Shown piece after piece: positions 45,301-55,658 of a DNA stretch of 64,000 bases (the stretch's first letter is position 1; every line of letters starts with the position of its first letter). The position numbers and the translations under genes were made by a program. The notes under the pieces were generated by a model that ran no database searches, had not been told where the DNA came from, and saw only the letters and a list, made by a program, of their open reading frames with translations. The DNA is from Deltaproteobacteria bacterium. GTDB taxonomy: Bacteria; Myxococcota; Kuafuiibacteriia; Kuafuiibacteriales; Kuafuiibacteriaceae. Where the stretch lies: assembly GCA_020632995.1 (NCBI GenBank), contig JACKEN010000011.1, forward strand, positions 1 to 64,000. Direction: 5' to 3'.

Positions 45301-45584
45301 CGATCCCGCCCAACACCTGCGCGCCGACCCCGGTGGCGGTCGACCTCGTCCCGCCCTCGCCCGAGCTGGACTCGTGGCAGAACGTGGTGCCGGGCACGGT
45401 GCTCGAGTTCCAGGTGAACGCGGTGAACCAGCAGCAGGGGACCGCCACCGCGTGCGTGCCGTCCATCAGCACCCCGCAGCAGTTCACCGCCTACATCGAC
45501 GTGGTGGCGGACGGGGTGACGGTGGTCGACACGCGGCAGGTGATCATCATCGTCCCGCCCACGAGCACCGGCGGCTCCAACTGA
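42348..45584 (+). CDS. Lipoprotein with thrombospondin type 3 repeats and VWA-like domain
   Basis: 1078 residues from the GTG at 42348 (GGGGGAAGA upstream). Signal with lipobox-like FAMAC, then an Asp/Gly/Pro low-complexity tether with three 11-residue repeats (DTGVAADAGPP). Residues about 140-455 hold Ca-binding DxDxDG repeats (DSDGDGIPD type) as in thrombospondin type 3. A VWA-like domain begins at about 500 (DVALNIDTTGSMGGEI is the MIDAS). The C-terminal region has beta-rich modules and clustered Cys. Probably a surface adhesin stabilised by calcium. Confidence 0.82.
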   Translation: MRRSSALILFAFAMACEEPPPPAGGGDPTQDAAAVDIGFYEDDAGDLVPDSGEGEDGGLADTGVASDTGVVPDSGVGPDSGMADPDAAVDGGPADTGVAADAGPPDTGVAADAGPPDTGVAPDAGPPDSGVLSDADNDGIADIHEGNGAVDTDGDGIPDSMDDDSDGDGIPDSVEAGDADVATPPVDSDFDGVPDFQDPDADGDLIDDAVEGVGDLDGDGVPNYLDDDSDGDFITDRMEGAADPDGDGAPNYLDDDSDGDGLTDAEEAGDQLLSSPPLDSDFDGIPNYLDEDSDNDFIRDVEEGRRDTDGDGIWDYVDIDSDNDAILDRFEAGDQDLFTPALDTDNDTVPDYRDIDSDADTITDLQEGRVDTDGDGIEDRLETDSDGDGWSDALEAGDVDLATPPVDTDGDAVPDFRDLDSDGDGLTDGLEPGCPAGSDRLLADSDGDSFDDLAEAAFGSNPCDAAQGISDFYFVLPPNGPVQNAPLTFSDTQIDRADVALNIDTTGSMGGEIANLRASLSTSIIPQVDAAIPDAAFSVSSFEDYPIYPFGDPAANDRPFRLHTRVTTNAATAQSAVNALTIRGGYDYPEAGLESLYQVSTGLGTSWTGGTVGPFNPNAGLVPGVADGTIGGVGFRDDALPLVVHITDAVSHTTYDYARSSSTINAAAVPQVRQALGNVGARVVTITSGVVVPFNDQLCTGNVSTFFGGITPLGDVDWFLIQGAVAGDVVSVDITAAVNSGTLDPMVAVANSATLLAVHDDIDAANFNRNSTIQNLTLTGPGPYYIAVTSKGDGNFDGAGGTTAGFYMVDLVVNGAPQYPTPTVCRAEDANSRVGATPAVPAAQATAPADQAQCQADCDLYVGTLHPFFADFTFPYELSEDTGAVIAPCAWSFFGAGRPAGCGVNQCCTGINGTGVPPNAAGNCPLSYEIDPNGTGLGNALVAGVQALVNFSAFTITTVVRPDPVQLALGVDTACFIHGVVPVNAIPPNTCAPTPVAVDLVPPSPELDSWQNVVPGTVLEFQVNAVNQQQGTATACVPSISTPQQFTAYIDVVADGVTVVDTRQVIIIVPPTSTGGSN
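42629..42727 (+). repeat. 33-bp tandem repeat, three copies, coding
   Basis: Three in-frame copies encode DTGVAADAGPP-type units in the tether of the TSP3/VWA lipoprotein; a fourth partial copy follows. Copies differ by only a few bases, so copy number may vary between strains. Confidence 0.8.
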
Positions 45585-45642
45585 CGCGTGTCACCCAAAC
45601 GGGGTCGGGTGATCCGGGCTGGAGCCTGCTACGGTGGGTGCA

Positions 45643-48123
45643 GTGCGGCGGTGGGGCATCGGGTTGGGGGCACTGGCGCTGGTCAGCTGCGGCGTGGTGC
45701 TCAGCTGGGGCGTCCCGGACGAGGTGGCGTGGACGGTCCTGGTCGCGCTGAGCGCCGATGAGCGTCCGGTCGAGGTCGGGCCGCTGCGCACGGGGGAGGC
45801 GCTGGCGACGACCGCGGTGGACCTCGACGCGCGGGTCCTCGCCCTCGGCTTCACCGCCGAGGCGGTGGCCGCCCTCGGGGCGGAGGTGCCGGTCGACGCG
45901 GTGCTGGTCCCGACCGCCGACCCCTGCGCGCCGCGGTTCGCCGCGCCCACGTGGGCCCGGCGCACCCAGGGCGACGGCACGGTGCCGGTGGACGCGGATC
46001 CCGCCTTCGCGCCGGAGCTCACCGCGGACTGGCTCCCGCCCCACTGCGCCGAGGGCAACCTGTGCATGGGCGGCCAGTGCGAGCCGCGGGTGGCCGAGGT
46101 GGCGATCGGGCGCAACCACGCCTGCGCGCGCCGCGCGGACGGCAAGGTGGCCTGCTGGGGCGACAACCAGCTCGGGCAGGTGGGGGTGTCGGTCGAGCCG
46201 TTCGTGACTCGAGCGACGGAGGTCGTTGGGGTGGAGGGCGCCTTGCAGCTCGGGCTGGGGAGCCACCACACCTGCGCGCGCGTCGAGGGCGGCAAGGTGT
46301 CTTGCTGGGGCGCGAACGGCGCGGGTCAGCTCGGCGACGGCGCGCTGCGGGACCGCCGGACCCCGGACCTGGTGCCGGGGATCGAGGGCGCACTCGACCT
46401 GGCCACCGGTGATGGCCACAACTGCGCGCTCCTGGGCCCGGACGACGTCCGGTGCTGGGGGAGCAACGACAGCGGGCAGCTGGGCGACGGGGGCGAGGCG
46501 CCCGGGACCACGCCGGTGCGGGTCGAGGGCCTCACCGGAGTGCGGCGCCTGGCGGCGGGGAACGCACACACCTGCGCGCTCCAAGCGGGCGGGGTAGTGA
46601 CCTGCTGGGGGGACGGCACGCTCGGCCAGCTCGGGCCCCGGGGCGGGCGCGGTCCGGGCCCCGCGCGGGTGCTCGAGAAGGACGCGGAGGCGCTCGCCGC
46701 GGGCGAGGCCCACACCTGCGCCCGCCTCGCGGGGGGCGAGGTGCTCTGCTGGGGCGACGACGGGGCGGGCCAGCTCGGGGGCGGGAGCCCCCCGCTCCTC
46801 GCGCCTGCGGTGGGGGTGGCGGCGGGCGCGCGGTGGAGCTGCGCCACGCTGGAGGACGGGCGCATGCAGTGCTGGGGCGACAACCGCTACGGCCAGCGGG
46901 GCACCGACCCGCTCCTGCTCTACTCCCGCGACCGCCCCGAGCTCATGTACCTCGCCACCGGCTTGAGCAAGCTGACCCTCGGCGAGCGCTCGGGGTGCGG
47001 GCTGGACGCCGAGCTCCGCGTCCGCTGCTGGGGCTGGAACGGCTACGGGCAGCTGGGCAACGGCACCGCGGAGTTCCAGCCCACCCCCCGCGGGGTGCTC
47101 GCGGCCGAGCTGGCGAGCCTCGCGGCGGGCGAGGAGCACACCTGCGCCCTCGACCTCACGGGGCAGGTGCAGTGCTGGGGCGGCAACTACTGGGGCCAGG
47201 TCGGCGCGACCTACTACAGCGTCACCGAGGGCCCGAAGACGGTGGCGGGGCTCTCGAGGGTGGTGGAGGTGGGCGCGGGCAACCTGCACACCTGCGCGCG
47301 CACCGACGAGGGCCGGGTGTGGTGCTGGGGCACCGGCGGCTTCGGGCAGCTGGGGGTCGACCTGAGCCTCTCGGCCGAGCCCGTCGCGGTGCCCGAGCTC
47401 TCGGGCGCATCCAGCCTCGCGGTGGGGGCGAGCCACGGCTGCGTGGTCGAGGGCGCGCCGGGCCCGGTGTCGTGCTGGGGCGCGAACCACGACGGGCAGC
47501 TCGGCGCCGACGTGGGCGAGGACTTCTCGGTGGCTCGGGTCGCGGTGCCGGGGGTAGTGGACGCAATCCAGGTTGCGGCGGGGGTCGACACCTCGTGCGC
47601 GCTGCGGGCCGGCGGCACGGTGCGCTGCTGGGGCGCGAGGGTCGGGGGCTGGGACCTCGGGGTCGACGACGTGGCCGAGGTCCGGCTGGGCCGCTACTTC
47701 GGCTGCGTGCGCAAGGTGAGCGGCGCGGTGCTCTGCTTCGGCACCAACGACCACGGGCAGCTGGGCGACGGCACCCGCGCCGACCACAGCTACCCTGCGC
47801 AGGTGGTCGACCTCCCGGACGCGGTCTCGCTCTCCACCGGGAGCTCCCACGCCTGCGCGGTGCGGGCCGACGGGTCGTTGTGGTGCTGGGGTGACAACGA
47901 GTGGAACCAGCATGGCGACGGGACGCGCGAGGACCACCTCCGCCCGACCGCGGTCCAGGGCCTGGGCGGGCCGGTCCGCAACGTGGCCTGCGGTGCCCGA
48001 CATACGATGGCGTTCGAGGCACCTGGCCGGGTGGAGGCGTGGGGTTGGAACGCGATGGGGCAGCTTGGCCGGACCCCGGTGGGGCTCGGGCAGCCGGCGG
48101 GCCTGGTGATGGGCCTGCCATGA
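45643..48123 (+). CDS. RCC1-repeat lipoprotein (copy 1)
   Basis: 826 residues from the GTG at 45643, chosen because it aligns with the start of copy 2. The signal ends in a lipobox (LALVSC). After a ~150-residue N-terminal domain, RCC1-like repeats run to the end; each carries a HTCA(R/L) block about 12 residues before a (V/L)xCWG.N..GQLG block. Seven-bladed propellers of this type bind proteins; the Cys pair (C in HTCA and CW) may form a disulphide in each blade. About 15 repeats suggest two propellers. Codon use is very GC-rich. Confidence 0.85.
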   Translation: MRRWGIGLGALALVSCGVVLSWGVPDEVAWTVLVALSADERPVEVGPLRTGEALATTAVDLDARVLALGFTAEAVAALGAEVPVDAVLVPTADPCAPRFAAPTWARRTQGDGTVPVDADPAFAPELTADWLPPHCAEGNLCMGGQCEPRVAEVAIGRNHACARRADGKVACWGDNQLGQVGVSVEPFVTRATEVVGVEGALQLGLGSHHTCARVEGGKVSCWGANGAGQLGDGALRDRRTPDLVPGIEGALDLATGDGHNCALLGPDDVRCWGSNDSGQLGDGGEAPGTTPVRVEGLTGVRRLAAGNAHTCALQAGGVVTCWGDGTLGQLGPRGGRGPGPARVLEKDAEALAAGEAHTCARLAGGEVLCWGDDGAGQLGGGSPPLLAPAVGVAAGARWSCATLEDGRMQCWGDNRYGQRGTDPLLLYSRDRPELMYLATGLSKLTLGERSGCGLDAELRVRCWGWNGYGQLGNGTAEFQPTPRGVLAAELASLAAGEEHTCALDLTGQVQCWGGNYWGQVGATYYSVTEGPKTVAGLSRVVEVGAGNLHTCARTDEGRVWCWGTGGFGQLGVDLSLSAEPVAVPELSGASSLAVGASHGCVVEGAPGPVSCWGANHDGQLGADVGEDFSVARVAVPGVVDAIQVAAGVDTSCALRAGGTVRCWGARVGGWDLGVDDVAEVRLGRYFGCVRKVSGAVLCFGTNDHGQLGDGTRADHSYPAQVVDLPDAVSLSTGSSHACAVRADGSLWCWGDNEWNQHGDGTREDHLRPTAVQGLGGPVRNVACGARHTMAFEAPGRVEAWGWNAMGQLGRTPVGLGQPAGLVMGLP

Positions 48124-48179
48124 GGCTTTGACTCAGGGCGTGGTTGGGGGTCTTGGTCGGGGGCTGGTATCATTGCGCG

Positions 48180-50648
48180 ATGGTGCGTCGGGGCATCGGG
48201 CTCGGTGTGGTGTTGTTGGCTGGCTGCGGCTTCGTGCTCAGCTGGGGCGCTCCCGATGACGTTGCCTGGGTCGTCCTGCTGCCGTTGGACGCTGACGGTC
48301 GCGCGCTAGAGGCGGGGAAGCTCGTGACGGCCGAGGAGCTGGCCAGGGCCCCGATGGACATCGAGGCTCGGGTCCTCGCCCTTGGCTACACCGCGGAGGC
48401 GGTGGCGGCGCTTGGAGTGGAGGTGCCGGCTGACGCGACCCTGGTGCCTACCGCCGACTCCTGCCCCCTATTCCCCGCCCCGGTGTGGGCTCGCCGTACC
48501 GAGGGCGACGGCACGGCGGCAAAGGACGCGGACCCTTCTATCGCTCTGGCCCTGACCGCGGATTGGCTCCTGCCACGGTGTGCCGAGGGCTACCTGTGTG
48601 TGCAGGGGCAGTGCGAGGCCCGGGTGGCGGAGGTTGCCGTTGGGCATGACCACGCCTGTGCTCGGCTCGCAGACGGCAAGGTGGCCTGCTGGGGCGAAAA
48701 CTCCTCCATGCAGACAGGCGTGGCCGAGGAGCGCTTCGTGACCCGAGCGATGGTGGTCGAAGGGGTGGGGAACACCTTGCAGCTTGGGCTGGGGCGCTCC
48801 CACACCTGTGTCCGCGTGGTGACGGGCCGAGTGGGTTGCTGGGGCGGCAACCACTACAGCCAGTTGGGCTTTCCAACTCCCGAGGAGAGCCACCGGGTCC
48901 CGGGCGTCGTGTGGGGGCTGGAGCGGGCGCTCGACTTGGCCGTCGGGGAACTTCACGCCTGTGCCGTCGTGGCTTCGGACGATGTCCGGTGCTGGGGCTC
49001 GAATAGATTCGGCCAGCTGGGGGACGGCGACGAGATCCCCGAGACTGTGCTCGTGCCGATCGCGGACCTCACCGGAGTGCAGCACCTGGTGGCGGGGGAT
49101 AGGCACACTTGCGCGCTTCAGGAGGGCGGCGCGGTGACCTGCTGGGGAGACGCTACGTATGGCCAGCTGGGGCCGCGGGCCGACCCCGGAGCGACCCGTG
49201 CTCGGGTGCTGGACCAGGACGTGGTGGCCCTGGCTGCGGGTGGGCTCCACACCTGTGCGCTTGTCACGGGGGGCGAGGTGTTCTGTTGGGGCGATGGCGC
49301 GCTCGGCGAGCTGAGGAGTGGCTATCCTGCGCTTCTCGCGCCAGCGGTGGCCGTGGCGGCCGGCCCGCAAAGCAGCTGCGCGGTCCTGGAGGACGGGCGC
49401 GTGCAGTGCTGGGGAGACAATCAGTATGGCCAACTGGGCATCGACCCGCACCTGCTCGCCTCCGACGGGCCGGAGGTCACGGCGCTCGCTGCCGGGTTGA
49501 CCGGGCTGGCCCTCGGGTCTCGCTCGGGGTGCGGCCTTGACGCCGACCTGCGTGTTCGCTGCTGGGGTTGGAACGGCGAAGGTCAGCTGGGCAATGGCAC
49601 CGATGAGTCCCAGCCCACCCCACGCGAGGTGCTGGCAGCCGAGCTGGTGAGTCTCACAGCGGGCGAGGAACACACCTGCGCGCTGGACCGCTCGGGGAGG
49701 GTGCAGTGCTGGGGTCGGAACGCCTGGGGGCAGATTGGCGCGTCCTACACCAGTGTCATCGAGGGCCCGCAGACCGTCGCGGGCCTGCCCGAGGCAGTTG
49801 AGGTGGGTGCAGGCAGGGATCATACCTGCGCGCGCACCGACGACGGTCGGGTGTGGTGCTGGGGCCATGGCAACTCCGGGCAGCTGGGGGTGGGACTGGA
49901 ACTCTCGGCCGAGCCGCAGGCGGTGCCGGGGCTCTCGGATGTGTCGAGCCTCGCGGTGGGACATGACCACGGCTGCGTGGTCGAGGGCGCGCCGGGCCCA
50001 GTCAGGTGCTGGGGCGACAACTACTTCCGTCAGCTCGGTGTGCTTGGGGCAGACTCGGTGGACCCAGTGGCGGTGCCGGACCTCAACGACGCAATCCGAG
50101 TTGCAGCGGGAGGCTCCAGCTCGTGCGCGCTCCGGGCTGACGGAAGGGTGCGGTGCTGGGGGAGGGATGGGGACCGAGACCTCGGAGTGACCGAGGTGGC
50201 CGAGGTCCAGCTGGGCGGTTCCTACGGCTGCCTCCGCAAGCAGGACGGCGCGGTGCTCTGCTTTGGCGACAACTACTCCGGGCAGCTGGGCGACGGCACC
50301 CGCACTTCCCACGACGACCCGGCTCCAGTGGTAGACCTCCCGGATGCGGTGGCGCTCTCCACCGGGAACTCTCACGCCTGCGCGGTGCGGGCGGACGGGA
50401 GCCTGTGGTGCTGGGGCTCCAACGAGTGGGGCAAGCTCGGTGATGGGACCAACGGGGACCGCCTCCGGCCCACCCCGGTCGAGGGCCTCGGCGGACCGGT
50501 CCGCAAGGTGGCCTGCGGCGATACCCACACCGTGGTCTTCGAGGAGCCCGATCGGGTGGAGGCTTGGGGCTGGAACGCCTCGGGGCAGCTGGGCTGGATC
50601 CCGGCCGGGCTGAGCCAGCCGGCAGGCCTGGTGGTGGGCCTGCCCTGA
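48180..50648 (+). CDS. RCC1-repeat lipoprotein (copy 2, tandem paralogue)
   Basis: 822 residues from the ATG at 48180. Signal and lipobox (LLAGC) match copy 1, and the two proteins align over their whole length, including the terminal GQLG...P.GL.QPAGLV.GLP. The nucleotide sequence has many more A/T third positions than copy 1, so it has either relaxed its codon use or arrived from elsewhere. Some blades lack the glycine pattern. The two genes are separated by 56 bp. No ligand is known. Confidence 0.85.
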   Translation: MVRRGIGLGVVLLAGCGFVLSWGAPDDVAWVVLLPLDADGRALEAGKLVTAEELARAPMDIEARVLALGYTAEAVAALGVEVPADATLVPTADSCPLFPAPVWARRTEGDGTAAKDADPSIALALTADWLLPRCAEGYLCVQGQCEARVAEVAVGHDHACARLADGKVACWGENSSMQTGVAEERFVTRAMVVEGVGNTLQLGLGRSHTCVRVVTGRVGCWGGNHYSQLGFPTPEESHRVPGVVWGLERALDLAVGELHACAVVASDDVRCWGSNRFGQLGDGDEIPETVLVPIADLTGVQHLVAGDRHTCALQEGGAVTCWGDATYGQLGPRADPGATRARVLDQDVVALAAGGLHTCALVTGGEVFCWGDGALGELRSGYPALLAPAVAVAAGPQSSCAVLEDGRVQCWGDNQYGQLGIDPHLLASDGPEVTALAAGLTGLALGSRSGCGLDADLRVRCWGWNGEGQLGNGTDESQPTPREVLAAELVSLTAGEEHTCALDRSGRVQCWGRNAWGQIGASYTSVIEGPQTVAGLPEAVEVGAGRDHTCARTDDGRVWCWGHGNSGQLGVGLELSAEPQAVPGLSDVSSLAVGHDHGCVVEGAPGPVRCWGDNYFRQLGVLGADSVDPVAVPDLNDAIRVAAGGSSSCALRADGRVRCWGRDGDRDLGVTEVAEVQLGGSYGCLRKQDGAVLCFGDNYSGQLGDGTRTSHDDPAPVVDLPDAVALSTGNSHACAVRADGSLWCWGSNEWGKLGDGTNGDRLRPTPVEGLGGPVRKVACGDTHTVVFEEPDRVEAWGWNASGQLGWIPAGLSQPAGLVVGLP

Positions 50649-50673
50649 TCAACGGGGCTGATCGCCAACCCCG

Positions 50674-53600
50674 CTATCGAGGCACCGGGCGCAGGCCCTC
50701 CAAGTGCACGCCGCGCGCCTCCTCCAGCTCGCGGCGCAGGCGCGTGGGGCTCGCTCGGAGCACGTCGAGGCCATACAGCCGCAGCTCGCCCCCCGCGGAC
50801 AGGGCGGCCAGGTGGCCCTCGGCGGTGAAGGCCAGGGCCCGGAGCGCCTCGGGGGCGGCGTCGAGGCGGGCGCGCGGGGTCAGCTCGGGGACGCTCAGCA
50901 GCCACAGCTCGCCCTCCGCGTCGCCCACCGCGAGCAGGCCTGCGTCGGCGTCCAGGGCGAGGGCGGTGACGTCGGCGGCCATCGCCTTCGCGCGGCCCGC
51001 CACCGTGCCGTCGGCGCGGCGCAACTCTGCTTGCGAACCGGCACCCACAGCCAGCCAAGCGCCGTCCGCCGCGATGGCCTTGGTGGTGCCGGGGAGGCCC
51101 CGGGCGAGGACCTGGGCCGCGCGGTCCTCCAGCCGCACCGTCCACAGCACGCCGTCTTGGGCCACCGCGAAGAGGCGCTCCGCCTGGTCGCCGAAGGCGA
51201 GGGCGGTGATCGGGGCGGCGGTGGGCTCCACGTCGGTCCACGCCGCGGTGTCCGCCGCGCGCCAGGTGATGCCGCCGCCCGCGGTGCCGGCGGCGAGCCA
51301 GCGCCCGTCGGCCGAGAGGGCCACCGACTCGAAGGCGGAGCTGCTCACCGGGGTGGTGGGGCCCGCGTCGTCCCAGAGCGACAGGCCCCACGGGCCGGCG
51401 AAGGCCACCTTGCCCGTGTCAGCGGCGAGGGCCACCCCGCGGCCGGAGGCCACCAGGCGCGGGTCCAGGGCGCCGCGGGGCTGGGGCAGGGTGCCGCGGT
51501 AGCGCCGCACCACGCGGTCGCGGCCGGCGGTGGCGAGGCCGCCGGGCACCGGCACCACCTGGTCCACCGGGCCCTCGTGGGCGGCGAAGCGCGCCATCAC
51601 CCGGCGGTCCTCGAGGTCGATGAGGGCCACCTCGCCGTCCTCGGTGCCGGCCAACAGGGCCCGGCCGGCGAAGGCGAGGGCGGTGACCACCCCGAGGCCT
51701 CGCTCCCGCACCGGGCCCACCGCCTGGCCGTCGGCGCCGAAGAGCCGCACCGCGCGATCGGGGCCGGCGGTGGCCACCTGGGTGCCGTCGGCCGAGACGG
51801 CGAGGGCGGTGAGGGCGCCGCCGTGCTCCGGGTCGATGCGGACCGCCTTCTTGCCGTCGTGCCAGGTCACGTGGCCGAGGCGGTCCGCCAGCACCACCGC
51901 CTTGGGGCCGGCGGCCGCCCGCTCCAGCGGCTCCGAGGCGGGGCGGAGCACCTTCGGGTTCAGTTCGGCGCCGATCAGACGGAGCACCGCGCCGTCCTCG
52001 AGCACCACCACCGGCGCCGCTCCCCAGAACGCGGCGGCCAGGGGCGGGCTCGGCAGGCGCCGGCGCCCCAAAGTCGCGCCCTTCCGGTCGAAGAGGACCA
52101 CCTCGGCGCCGTCGCCGCCGGCCAGGAGGCGCCCGTCCTCGGCCACCGCGAGGGCCCGCACCCAGCCGCCGGGTAGCTCCAGCCGGGCCTCGGAGGCCCC
52201 GGTGACACCGGCGAGCCGGGCCACCCCGAAGCTGGCGCCGCAGAGCAGGTCGTCCTGCGCGACCGCGAGGGCCGCGCAGCCCGAGTAGGTGCGCTGGCTC
52301 CAGGCGAGCTCGGGGCGCAGGCGCTCTTGCATCGCGACCAGGAGCCCGCGGGCCGCAGGGTGCTCGCTGTGGGTCAGGGCCTCCGCCGCCAACAGCTCCA
52401 CCGCTTGCCAGTCGTGGGCCTGCGCGTGGGCGCGGGCGCGCTCGACGAGGGCGTCCGCGAAGTGGCTCCGGCTCTCGGCCTCGGCTGCCCGGGCCCGGTC
52501 GCGCTCCTCCCTGAGGCCCAGGTACGCGCCGGCCAGCACCACCAGGAGCACCGCCGCCGCGATCGCGGCCACGGTGACGGTGGCCCGGTGCTCCGCCACG
52601 AAGCGCAGGATGACCTCCCGCACCGAGTAGCGGTAGGCCTCCACCCGGCGGCCGGCCTGGAACGCCAGCACGTCGTCGGCCAGCGCCTTCGCGCTCGGGT
52701 ACCGCGCCGCCTTGTCGGGGGCCAGGGCCCGGCGCACCACCGCGGCCAGCTCCGGCGGCGCGTCGGGGCAGACCTCTTCGAGCGGCACCAGCTCGGCCTT
52801 GGAGGCCCGCACCAGCACCGCGAGCACGTGGGAGTCGGGGTAGGGGATGTGGCCCGAGAGGAGCTGGTAGAGGACCACGCCCAGCGCCCACACGTCGGAG
52901 CGCTCGTCCACGTCGTCGATGCGCCCGTCCGCCTGCTCGGGGGCCATGTACACCGGGGTCCCGAAGGCCGCGCCGGGGAGGGTCTGGGCGCCCTCCTCGT
53001 CCCGCAGGCGCGCCACCGCGCGGGCCAGGTCGTCACCCCGGAGGTCCTCGGAGCCCTTGAGCTTCGCGACCCCCCAGTCCAGCACCAGGGTCTCGCCGAA
53101 CTCCCCGATCATCACGTTGTCCGGCTTGATGTCCCGGTGGATGACGCCGCGGCTGTGGGCGTAGGCGATGGCCTGGCAGAGGTCCACGAAGTGGGACAGG
53201 AGTGACAACCTGTCCTGCATGTCGTGGGCGGCGGCGATCGCGGCCTTGAGCGTCCGGCCCCGCACCAGCTTCATCGTGTAGTAGAGCGCCCCCTCGGGCC
53301 GCCGCCCCAGCTCGTAGACCGGGACGATGTTGGGGTGCTCCAGCTGGGCGGTGACCCGGGCCTCCCGCAGGAACCGCGCCAACGCCTGGCTCTGGGACCC
53401 CGAGCGCGGCTCCGGCCCCGGCGCGACGCCGGTCAGGAGCTCCTTTCGTGCAACCTGTCTTGCCAGGTGCCGGTCATAGGTCAGCGAGACGCGCCCCAGG
53501 CCGCCGCGCCCGACCTCCTCCTCGCCCGCGTAGCGGCCGGCGTGCTCGTGGGTGACCTGCAACCCATCCGGCGTAGGGCCGGCGGCGGGCGCGGGGCGGC

Positions 53601-53727
53601 TCCTGACGTAGGTGTCCTGATCCGCGGGCTCGGGCTCGGGGAGGGTGTCGTGCGCCCACCCCAGGCGCACGTCGCCGGGCACGTGGGTGTCGTCGAGCTC
53701 CGGCTGGGGATCCTTGGGGTCGGTCAC
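50674..53727 (-). CDS. Transmembrane Ser/Thr protein kinase with WD40-like C-terminal domain
   Basis: 1017 residues from a GTG at 53727. The kinase domain (about 65-360) has VGRGGLGRV, VARKEL lysine, HRDIKPDN and MAPEQ, but DWG (VLDWGVAKL) replaces DFG, a substitution usual in this WD40-kinase subfamily. A TM helix follows (VTVAAIAAAVLLVVLAGAYLGL), then about 600 residues of repeats with ALAVS.DG...A and GHL..(W)/A.(D) patterns like WD40 blades, facing outside the cytoplasm. It may sense an extracytoplasmic or internal partner. Convergent with RCC1 copy 2, 25 bp apart. Confidence 0.85.
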   Translation of the reverse strand: MTDPKDPQPELDDTHVPGDVRLGWAHDTLPEPEPADQDTYVRSRPAPAAGPTPDGLQVTHEHAGRYAGEEEVGRGGLGRVSLTYDRHLARQVARKELLTGVAPGPEPRSGSQSQALARFLREARVTAQLEHPNIVPVYELGRRPEGALYYTMKLVRGRTLKAAIAAAHDMQDRLSLLSHFVDLCQAIAYAHSRGVIHRDIKPDNVMIGEFGETLVLDWGVAKLKGSEDLRGDDLARAVARLRDEEGAQTLPGAAFGTPVYMAPEQADGRIDDVDERSDVWALGVVLYQLLSGHIPYPDSHVLAVLVRASKAELVPLEEVCPDAPPELAAVVRRALAPDKAARYPSAKALADDVLAFQAGRRVEAYRYSVREVILRFVAEHRATVTVAAIAAAVLLVVLAGAYLGLREERDRARAAEAESRSHFADALVERARAHAQAHDWQAVELLAAEALTHSEHPAARGLLVAMQERLRPELAWSQRTYSGCAALAVAQDDLLCGASFGVARLAGVTGASEARLELPGGWVRALAVAEDGRLLAGGDGAEVVLFDRKGATLGRRRLPSPPLAAAFWGAAPVVVLEDGAVLRLIGAELNPKVLRPASEPLERAAAGPKAVVLADRLGHVTWHDGKKAVRIDPEHGGALTALAVSADGTQVATAGPDRAVRLFGADGQAVGPVRERGLGVVTALAFAGRALLAGTEDGEVALIDLEDRRVMARFAAHEGPVDQVVPVPGGLATAGRDRVVRRYRGTLPQPRGALDPRLVASGRGVALAADTGKVAFAGPWGLSLWDDAGPTTPVSSSAFESVALSADGRWLAAGTAGGGITWRAADTAAWTDVEPTAAPITALAFGDQAERLFAVAQDGVLWTVRLEDRAAQVLARGLPGTTKAIAADGAWLAVGAGSQAELRRADGTVAGRAKAMAADVTALALDADAGLLAVGDAEGELWLLSVPELTPRARLDAAPEALRALAFTAEGHLAALSAGGELRLYGLDVLRASPTRLRRELEEARGVHLEGLRPVPR

Positions 53728-53797
53728 GACGTCGGCGCTCCAGCCACCGTCGTACCGCAGGTTGACGCTCGCGCCCAGCGGCCCCGGTCGAGCGCCC

Positions 53798-55651
<1,854 letters not shown>

Positions 55652-55658
55652 GGGTCGC

